From: an uncultured Granulosicoccaceae bacterium
GTDB taxonomy: Bacteria; Pseudomonadota; Gammaproteobacteria; JABXHR01
Assembly (NCBI GenBank): GCA_937921805.1
Contig: CAKZUS010000361.1
Location: 1 to 7,215 of the forward strand
DNA: 7,215 nt
Direction of reading: 5' to 3'
Shown here: in pieces, positions 1-5,493 of the stretch
Layout: every line of letters begins with the position of its first letter
Position numbering within the stretch: the stretch's first letter is position 1
Translations under genes and position numbers: made by a program
The notes under the pieces: model-generated
Seen by the model: the letters and a program-made list of their open reading frames with translations, nothing else
Database searches by the model: none
Told to the model about the DNA's origin: nothing

Positions 1-366
1 CTGCACCGAGTTAAAGACGCTGATCAAGCGATCGTAAAACCCTGTCGTATTCACCACTCCTATTGGCACGGCATCGGTAGTGCAGGATTGATTGTCGCGT
101 ATTGCCCCCATCAGCTTGCACAATGCCTCGGCGCCACCAGGCAAGACAAAATACGCATCGACGGGAGCCAAAGGGGACTCGGCACCCAGCACCAGACTGC
201 GCTGCGCCTTCGCCGCTTCAGCGACGATGCGCAAGGTTCCCTCGACAGGACCAGACAGCAAAACGCTCCATCGGCGCTGTCCTAACGCATGACCCAGCGC
301 CTGAGCGGCTTCCAAATAGGCGCTACGTCGCCCTACACCTCCCCCGATTACGCATACTGTCGCCAT
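1..366 (-). CDS. LOG-family-like Rossmann protein with degenerate active site (3' end beyond window)
   Basis: The frame is open from an ATG at 366 to the left edge (122 codons seen, no stop), so the C-terminus is missing. The start is supported by an AAGGAA ribosome binding site a few bases upstream. The N-terminus (MATVCVIGGGVG, then AYLEAAQALGHALGQRRW) matches the first strand, glycine loop and helix of LOG/lysine-decarboxylase-like proteins. LPGG at residues 75-78 and the later VVNTTGFYDRLI (about 104-115) match the PGG loop and the 'N-x-x-GYYD-LL' segment of the same family. Known LOG enzymes cleave nucleoside 5'-monophosphates to base and ribose 5-phosphate, using an arginine in an MxxRK segment and glutamates in PGGxGTxxE. 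Here the PGG is followed by AEALCK, and the stretch that should carry the arginine is missing, because residues 51-75 run almost directly from the third strand to the PGG strand. Loss of enzyme activity is inferred. It could also be a divergent member of the short DprA/Smf-related TIGR00725-like group. It lies 29 bases after the acyltransferase gene, probably in the same operon. Confidence 0.65.
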   Translation of the reverse strand, partial: MATVCVIGGGVGRRSAYLEAAQALGHALGQRRWSVLLSGPVEGTLRIVAEAAKAQRSLVLGAESPLAPVDAYFVLPGGAEALCKLMGAIRDNQSCTTDAVPIGVVNTTGFYDRLISVFNSVQ

Positions 367-370
367 GGTC

Positions 371-377
371 TTCCTTT
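371..377 (-). promoter_or_regulatory. Ribosome binding site of the LOG-like gene
   Basis: On the minus strand the spacer reads AAAGGAAGACC just before the ATG at 366. This is the best Shine-Dalgarno match at any junction in the window. It fixes the start of the LOG-like gene and suggests this gene is translated independently of the one before it. Confidence 0.6.
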
Positions 378-395
378 CGCTTGGCGCCCAGGTTC

Positions 396-1289
396 TCACA
401 GGTAGATACTGCGCTCCCCCGGAGGCGGTGTTTTATAAATCTCTAACTTCCAAAGATACTGCGGGGCCTGACTGAGCACCATCTTTTCGATCTCTGCGTT
501 GAGGCGCGTGGCATCGCGCCAAGAGTCATCACTGGGTAGAGCATAGCGCAACGGAGAAATATGCAACCGGTAGCGCTGCTGCGTGGCATCCCACCAACTC
601 TGCCCTTGCACCACCGCCGCCCCGCTTTGTGAGGCTAAGCGAGAGAGGCCGTTTATTGTCGCCTTGGGGCGCCCAAATAGCGGCAAAAACCGACTTCGCT
701 GCGCGCCGTGGTCCTCATCAGCAAAGTAGTACAACACCCGCCCCCTGCGCAAGGCGCCAATGACCTTGCGCAGCGAATCCCCCCGATGATACAACTCGAC
801 TCCCGCTCGGCGGCGCGCACCGTCAATGAGCTTGTTCAGTACGGGGTCGCGCGTGGCGCGCGCATAGCCCACCACCGGAACGCGGCGAGCGAGTGCCAGG
901 GCTACAAACTCCAAAGCCAACGAGTGGTGCACATGCAATATCACCCCCTGCCCACGGCGACGATAGTGTTCGATCCACTCACCCCCGCTGATCTGCACTG
1001 CGCTTTCGATACGCCGCGCAGACAGCGACCACAGCCGCGCACCATCGAGCAAGCTTCGAAAATAGTGCCATAGGTAGCGCCGCTGGAGCTCTTCTCGCTG
1101 TGCAAGTGGCCAGTCGCCACAAGCATGCGCCAAGTTCGCCCGCACCGCGTGCAGGGTGCGGGGTCGATAGCGAAGGCTCCAAGCAACCAACCCCTGGGCC
1201 AGCGCGCCGCGCAGAGAGCTTGGCAACTGCGCCACGCTCCACAACAAGGCCGCCGCCAACACTGAGCCAAGGTATTGGCTTTTTTTCAT
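396..1289 (-). CDS. LpxL/HtrB-family lipid A acyltransferase
   Basis: This 297-residue protein has the length and layout of late lipid A acyltransferases (E. coli LpxL is a little over 300 residues). These add a secondary acyl chain from acyl-ACP to the lipid A precursor at the cytoplasmic face of the inner membrane. A hydrophobic segment at about residues 6-25 is the usual single membrane anchor. The catalytic HX4(D/E) motif is H122-SLAL-E127, inside GVILHVHHSLALEF. Further family signs are the ADEDHG block (190-195, matching the DQD-x-G of LpxL), the PLFGRPKATINGLSRLA stretch (203-219), and the C-terminal APQYLWKLEIYKT (275-287), which matches the family's PEQYLW-x-x-x-x-FKT. The ATG at 1289 is one base past the TAG of trkH, and no good ribosome binding site precedes it, so translation probably depends on coupling to trkH. 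The exact acyl chain and position cannot be told from sequence. LpxL, LpxM and the Pseudomonas-type paralogues are all possible. Confidence 0.9.
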   Translation of the reverse strand: MKKSQYLGSVLAAALLWSVAQLPSSLRGALAQGLVAWSLRYRPRTLHAVRANLAHACGDWPLAQREELQRRYLWHYFRSLLDGARLWSLSARRIESAVQISGGEWIEHYRRRGQGVILHVHHSLALEFVALALARRVPVVGYARATRDPVLNKLIDGARRRAGVELYHRGDSLRKVIGALRRGRVLYYFADEDHGAQRSRFLPLFGRPKATINGLSRLASQSGAAVVQGQSWWDATQQRYRLHISPLRYALPSDDSWRDATRLNAEIEKMVLSQAPQYLWKLEIYKTPPPGERSIYL

Positions 1290-1290
1290 A

Positions 1291-2760
1291 CTATTTGCGC
1301 CAAAACGCCGGAGTGAGCAATACCAAGAGCGTAAAGATTTCCAAGCGCCCCAGCAACATGGCGAGAGTCAGAATCACCAGACTAAAGTCATCCATGCTGG
1401 CGTAGTTAGCGCCCACTTTGCCCAGGCCTGGTCCAAGATTGTTCATCGTCGCGGCGACGGCAGAGAAGGCCGTTTCTTGATCATGCCCGGCCGCCAGTAC
1501 CAACAGCATCAAGAGTAAAAACAAACCGACATAGGCGGCAAAGAACCCCCACACCACATTTTGGGTTTGCTCGGGCAGAACATGCGAGCCAATCTTGACG
1601 TGCAGTTTGGCGTTTGGGTGCACCAAACGCGTCAGCTCACGCAGGCCTTGCTTGAATAGCAGCAAAACACGAATCACTTTCATGCCGCCGCCCGTGGATC
1701 CCGCGCATCCGCCGACAAAGCTTGTAAAGAGCAGCAACACCGGCAAAAAGCTCGGCCAACTCGCATATTCCCCTGTGGTGAATCCGGTGGTTGTCGCAAT
1801 CGACACCGTATGGAAGACTCCGCTGTTGAGCGCGCGCCAAAAGCCGAACCCCCCACTGATGTAGAGATACAAAACCGTAATGACTGCAGCTGACGCAATA
1901 ATCACCGCATACGCCCGAAACTCGGCATCGCGGTAGTAGCTGCGTAGATCGCGCCCGCGCCACGCCAAGAAGTGCAGCGCAAAATTCACCCCCGACAGCA
2001 GCATAAAGCACACCGCGATCCACTCGATAATGCGACTGTCAAAATGCCCTAAGCTCGCGTCATAGGAAGAGAACCCCCCGATCGCGACCGTCGAGAAGGC
2101 ATGCCCTATCGCATCAAAAGCGCTCATCCCCGCAAAAAAATACGCCAACGTGCAGGACAGCGTCAGCGCCATGTAGATATACCAAAGAAACTTCGCTGTC
2201 TCGGCGATGCGCGGGGTCAGCTTGGCGTCTTTATTCGGACCAGGAGCCTCGGCGCGATAGAGCTGCATCCCCCCAATTCCAAACATGGGCAAAATGGCGA
2301 CCGCCAGCACGATGATGCCCATGCCGCCCAGCCACTGTAAAAACTGCCGATAGAACAACAGCGAGTGCGGCAGCTCATCAAGCCCCACGATGACGGTAGC
2401 CCCTGTCGTCGTGAGGCCCGACAAGGACTCAAATAAGGCGCCCGCAAAACTCAAATCCAGAGAATCAGAGACATACAAAGGAATCGAGCCACAAAACCCC
2501 AGCACTGCCCAGAACAGGGTCACAATCAAATACCCATCGCGCAGGCCAATTGAGCTGCGCTCATGACGCACAGGCCAATACAACAGCAGCCCAATGAGCA
2601 AGCTCAAACAGCCCCCCGCAAGAAACTCGCGCACCCCTCCATCGCCATACCACAACGCCACAGCCAGCGGCGGTAGCATGGTCACGCTAAACAGCGCACT
2701 GAGTAATCCCAGCACCCGCTGCAGAATATGCACTCTGCGCTTATCCGCTGCGCTCAGCAT
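1291..2760 (-). CDS. trkH: Trk potassium uptake system membrane subunit TrkH
   Basis: This 489-residue polytopic protein forms the K+-translocating pore of the Trk system in the inner membrane. It has the usual length and the four-fold membrane-pore-membrane repeat of the SKT family. The four selectivity-filter loops are visible: TTTGAT (from residue 117), AIGGF (226-230), TTTGFTTG (323-330) and NNLGPG (440-445). The glycine-rich GCAGSTGGGMK (351-361) is the intramembrane gating loop of the third repeat, and WLGGMGIIVLAVAILPM (143-159) is a strongly conserved TrkH segment. The ATG at 2760 shares its A with the TGA of trkA (TGATG), and no Shine-Dalgarno site is visible, so translation is probably coupled to trkA. 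That would fit the need for matched amounts of pore and regulatory subunit. Nothing looks truncated. TrkG/KtrB relatives are less likely given the length and the paired double-RCK TrkA. Confidence 0.97.
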   Translation of the reverse strand: MLSAADKRRVHILQRVLGLLSALFSVTMLPPLAVALWYGDGGVREFLAGGCLSLLIGLLLYWPVRHERSSIGLRDGYLIVTLFWAVLGFCGSIPLYVSDSLDLSFAGALFESLSGLTTTGATVIVGLDELPHSLLFYRQFLQWLGGMGIIVLAVAILPMFGIGGMQLYRAEAPGPNKDAKLTPRIAETAKFLWYIYMALTLSCTLAYFFAGMSAFDAIGHAFSTVAIGGFSSYDASLGHFDSRIIEWIAVCFMLLSGVNFALHFLAWRGRDLRSYYRDAEFRAYAVIIASAAVITVLYLYISGGFGFWRALNSGVFHTVSIATTTGFTTGEYASWPSFLPVLLLFTSFVGGCAGSTGGGMKVIRVLLLFKQGLRELTRLVHPNAKLHVKIGSHVLPEQTQNVVWGFFAAYVGLFLLLMLLVLAAGHDQETAFSAVAATMNNLGPGLGKVGANYASMDDFSLVILTLAMLLGRLEIFTLLVLLTPAFWRK

Positions 2761-2762
2761 CA
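2758..2762 (-). promoter_or_regulatory. trkA-trkH stop/start overlap (TGATG)
   Basis: The TGA ending trkA (2762-2760) and the ATG of trkH (2760-2758) share one base. With no ribosome binding site visible upstream of trkH, this arrangement points to re-initiation or translational coupling. Confidence 0.75.
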
Positions 2763-4133
2763 GATGAACGTCACAGCGACTTGGAACAAACGCTCCACCT
2801 CTAGCATGCGCGATTTATCGGCGACCAACAAAATCATGTGGTCCTCACTTTCAATCACCAGATCGTGATGCCCCATCAGCACCTGTTCCCCGCGAACAAT
2901 GCAGCCGATCATCGTATCTGGCGGCAGTGCTATTTCGCTAATGCTGCGCCCGACTACTTGCGAAGTCTCGCGATCCCCGTGAGCAATCGCCTCGATCGCT
3001 TCGGCGGCGCCGCCACGCAGAGCATGCACCGCCACGACATCGCCGCGACGAATATGGCTCAACAACGCGCTAACAGTAATGGTGTTGGGCGCAACGGCAA
3101 TATCGATCATGGTCTGGGGCATCAGGTCATGGTAGGCATCGCGGTTAACCAAAGCCACGACATTACTCGCCCCCAGGCGCTTAGCCAGCATCGCGGAGAG
3201 AATATTGACCTCTTCATCATTGGTCAGCGCGCAGAAGAAATCAGCCTCGCCAATATTCTCCTCGACCAATAGTTCGTGATCCGAGACATCCCCATGCAGC
3301 ACCAGCGCAGCGGATAGTTCTTGCGACAAAGCATCGGCGCGCGCATCGCTGCGCTCGATCACTTTGACGCTGTAGTGTCGCTCTAGGTTTTCCGCCAGCG
3401 CGCGCCCTACATTGCCACCGCCGGCAATCACCACCCGCCGCGTGCGCCCTTCGCGCCGCCGCATCTCGTGCATCACTCGGCGTGCATGCTCGGTTGCGGC
3501 CAGAAAAAACACCTCATCATCGGCATTAACGACGGTATCGCCACGAGGAATAATCGCCTGTCCGTCGCGATACAAAGCCGCCACCCGAGTGTCGACTCCC
3601 GGTAAGTGCTGAGGCAATGCCCGCAGCGGCTCGCCGACCATCGGCCCGCCTTCCACGGCGCGCACCACAACCAACTGGACTCTGCCATCAGCAAAGTCCA
3701 TCACCTGCAACGCACCAGGGAACTCCACCAACCGTTGCACATGGCGTGTCACCAAGCGTTCGGGGCTGATAATACGGTCAATAGGCAAGTGTTCACGGCA
3801 GAACAGTTGCGATTCATGCGCATATTCTGCCGCGCGAATACGCGCAATTTTCGTCGGTGTACGAAACAAACTGGATGCGATCTGGCAAGCCACCATATTC
3901 ACCTCATCGCTACTAGTAGCAGCGATGAGAAGATCGGCGTCTTCAATCCCCGCGCGGCGCATGACTTCGGGAAATGGCGCCCGCCCCTGCACCGTGCGCA
4001 AATCTAGGCGGTTATTCAGCCCCGCGAGCACTGCCGCATTGACGTCAACCACCGTCACATCATTATTTTCTTTGGCAAGGCTCTGCGCCACGGTCGAACC
4101 GACCTGCCCAGCGCCTAACACGACGATTTTCAT
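2760..4133 (-). CDS. trkA: Trk potassium uptake system peripheral NAD-binding subunit TrkA
   Basis: This 457-residue protein matches E. coli-type TrkA in length and in block after block. It is a cytoplasmic ring-forming protein that binds NAD(H) and ATP/ADP and gates the TrkH pore. It contains two copies of the RCK_N-RCK_C unit. The first Rossmann loop is GAGQVG (7-12), ending in the acidic VVDVN (28-32). The second is GGGNVG (238-243), followed by VKVIER (256-261). Conserved blocks include ATSSDEVNMVACQIA (72-86), IARIRAAEY (96-104), PGALQVMDFADG (139-150), DTRVAALYR (181-189), AMLAKRLGA (314-322), SALLSHIRRGD (355-365) and EAIEAIAHGD (378-387). The protein ends in VERLFQ near residue 446. 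The ATG at 4133 follows the ntrX TAA with no intervening base. A weak GAGAG (4138-4142) inside the end of ntrX may serve as ribosome binding site. trkH follows directly, so both Trk subunits are made from one message. Confidence 0.98.
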   Translation of the reverse strand: MKIVVLGAGQVGSTVAQSLAKENNDVTVVDVNAAVLAGLNNRLDLRTVQGRAPFPEVMRRAGIEDADLLIAATSSDEVNMVACQIASSLFRTPTKIARIRAAEYAHESQLFCREHLPIDRIISPERLVTRHVQRLVEFPGALQVMDFADGRVQLVVVRAVEGGPMVGEPLRALPQHLPGVDTRVAALYRDGQAIIPRGDTVVNADDEVFFLAATEHARRVMHEMRRREGRTRRVVIAGGGNVGRALAENLERHYSVKVIERSDARADALSQELSAALVLHGDVSDHELLVEENIGEADFFCALTNDEEVNILSAMLAKRLGASNVVALVNRDAYHDLMPQTMIDIAVAPNTITVSALLSHIRRGDVVAVHALRGGAAEAIEAIAHGDRETSQVVGRSISEIALPPDTMIGCIVRGEQVLMGHHDLVIESEDHMILLVADKSRMLEVERLFQVAVTFI

Positions 4134-5483
4134 TTAGCTCTCGTCGTTAATTTGCTTGGGATCAATGTCCAACGCACGCAACTTGCGATAGAGGTGCGTA
4201 CGCTCCATGCCCACCTTGGCTGCCAACTCATTCATCCGTCCCCCGACGTCGCGCAACTGTGCCAACAAATACGCCCGCTCAAAAGCGGCCCTCGCCTCTC
4301 TTAACGGCAGCTCCACGGGGAGGTCAAACTGAGTTCCTGTAATATCAGGCACACGTTGCACCAAAAACCGGCCAACCTCTGCCGCATCGATGTGTTCAGA
4401 TTCGGACAGGAGCAATAGGCGCTTCACCATATTTCTCAGCTCACGCACCCCCCCTGGCCAGCTCTGATGACGCAGTCGGTTTTTAGCCCCCACGTCAAAA
4501 CTGCGATAGCTCAATTGCTCCAGCTCTGTCAGTTGGTCAACAAAATGCGTCACGAGTGCGGGGATATCTTCGCGGCGTGCATCCAGAGCGCAAGTGCGCA
4601 AAATAATCGCGGATAAGCGCTCATACAGCACCGGGTCGAGCTGCAGTGCTAGAGCCTCGTCGTCTACGCTGCTTGCAATAATGCGTAGATCGAGTGGGTG
4701 CGAGCGCTGCCCGCCCACAGCCCGGTACTGTCCGCGCTCCAGCGTTGTCAGCAGTATTCGCTGCGCCTGCAAACCCAGCTCGTGTAAGTCGCTGAGCAGC
4801 AACACCCCGCCTTGGGCTTGGGCTAACAACCCCGGCGTCCAGTGCTGATCGTGCTCAACACCAAGCAGTTCGATCGCGGCATTGTCGTCATCTAGCGACT
4901 CAGCACGGCATACCACAAACGGCCCCTTAGAGCGTGGGCTGTTCTGGTGCAAATGCCGCGCAACCAGTGTCTTACCCGAGCCACTGGCGCCGACAACAAG
5001 CACCGTGTCTTGCAGCGCTGCAAAGCGTTCAATGTCGGCGCGCAAAGTTCGCATCGATTCGCTATTGCCCACCAATGGCGCGGGAGGAGTCGCCGCCAGC
5101 GCCGGTACCCAGCGCGAAAAGGCTTTCTCCAGCGTGGCCAGCAGGCGCGACAACGACACCGGTTTTTCCACAAAATCGACCGCGCCGAGGCGGGTGGCCT
5201 CTACGGCGGTCTCTACCGTACCATGCCCCGAAATCATCACCACCGGAAAACGCAAGCTATGGTCGCGAGCGCGCCACTGCGCTAGCAGACTGATGCCGTC
5301 GATGTCAGGCATCCAGACATCGAGCAATACCAGGTCTGGCGTCATCTGCGCCAAGGCACTATTGGCCTCGGCGCCACTGCCAGCGAGGGTCACGTCATAC
5401 CCTTCGTCGCTCAGAATCTCACCAATCAGACCGCGTATATCTGGCTCATCGTCGACGACCAAAACGCGTTTCTTCTCGCCCAT
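4134..5483 (-). CDS. ntrX: NtrX-type response regulator with degenerate AAA+ domain
   Basis: This 449-residue protein has receiver, AAA+ and Fis-type helix-turn-helix domains. The receiver (about 5-122) is intact: acidic pair D11/D12, phospho-acceptor D55 in LLDVWMPDIDG, S85 and K107. The AAA+ region (about 137-365) keeps Walker A, GASGSGKT (165-172), and the sensor II arginine in WPGGVREL (342-349). It lacks a GAFTGA loop after ELLG (205-208). Walker B reads LLLSDLHEL where the family has LFLDEI. The glutamate-switch Asn is R193, sensor I 'ATN' is SSV (271-273), and the first arginine finger is missing in LDPVLYERL (282-290). The DNA-binding helix-turn-helix (about 403-441) has the ERTHLYRKL ending typical of NtrX. 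NtrX proteins of alphaproteobacteria are known to lack GAFTGA and to work with sigma70 promoters. By inference this protein is a phosphorylation-controlled DNA binder rather than a sigma54 activator. It pairs with the kinase gene 8 bases upstream. It starts at ATG 5483 with a weak GAGAGA site. Confidence 0.88.
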   Translation of the reverse strand: MGEKKRVLVVDDEPDIRGLIGEILSDEGYDVTLAGSGAEANSALAQMTPDLVLLDVWMPDIDGISLLAQWRARDHSLRFPVVMISGHGTVETAVEATRLGAVDFVEKPVSLSRLLATLEKAFSRWVPALAATPPAPLVGNSESMRTLRADIERFAALQDTVLVVGASGSGKTLVARHLHQNSPRSKGPFVVCRAESLDDDNAAIELLGVEHDQHWTPGLLAQAQGGVLLLSDLHELGLQAQRILLTTLERGQYRAVGGQRSHPLDLRIIASSVDDEALALQLDPVLYERLSAIILRTCALDARREDIPALVTHFVDQLTELEQLSYRSFDVGAKNRLRHQSWPGGVRELRNMVKRLLLLSESEHIDAAEVGRFLVQRVPDITGTQFDLPVELPLREARAAFERAYLLAQLRDVGGRMNELAAKVGMERTHLYRKLRALDIDPKQINDES

Positions 5484-5487
5484 GTTG

Positions 5488-5493
5488 TCTCTC
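5488..5493 (-). promoter_or_regulatory. Weak ribosome binding site of ntrX overlapping the ntrY stop
   Basis: On the minus strand the junction reads TGAGAGACAAC before the ATG at 5483. The purine-rich GAGAGA overlaps the TGA that ends the kinase gene. It is only a partial Shine-Dalgarno match with tight spacing, so coupling to kinase translation is likely. Confidence 0.4.

Noticed and set aside
367..395. Possible terminator or promoter in the only real spacer
   Set aside because: The 29 bases contain only a short GGCGCC palindrome with no T-run, and the Shine-Dalgarno site of the next gene occupies part of the space. Nothing supports a terminator.
102..446. 114-codon plus-strand open frame crossing the junction of the LOG-like and acyltransferase genes
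   Set aside because: It is composed of Arg/Pro/Ala-rich sequence typical of antisense frames, and both opposite-strand genes have family motifs.
2838..3272. 144-codon plus-strand open frame opposite trkA
   Set aside because: It is a mirror of strongly conserved trkA sequence. No domain or convincing ribosome binding site supports it.
4134..5483. Calling the regulator NtrC (a sigma54-dependent activator)
   Set aside because: GAFTGA is absent and several ATPase residues are changed, while the ERTHLYRKL helix and the NtrY-like partner kinase fit NtrX.
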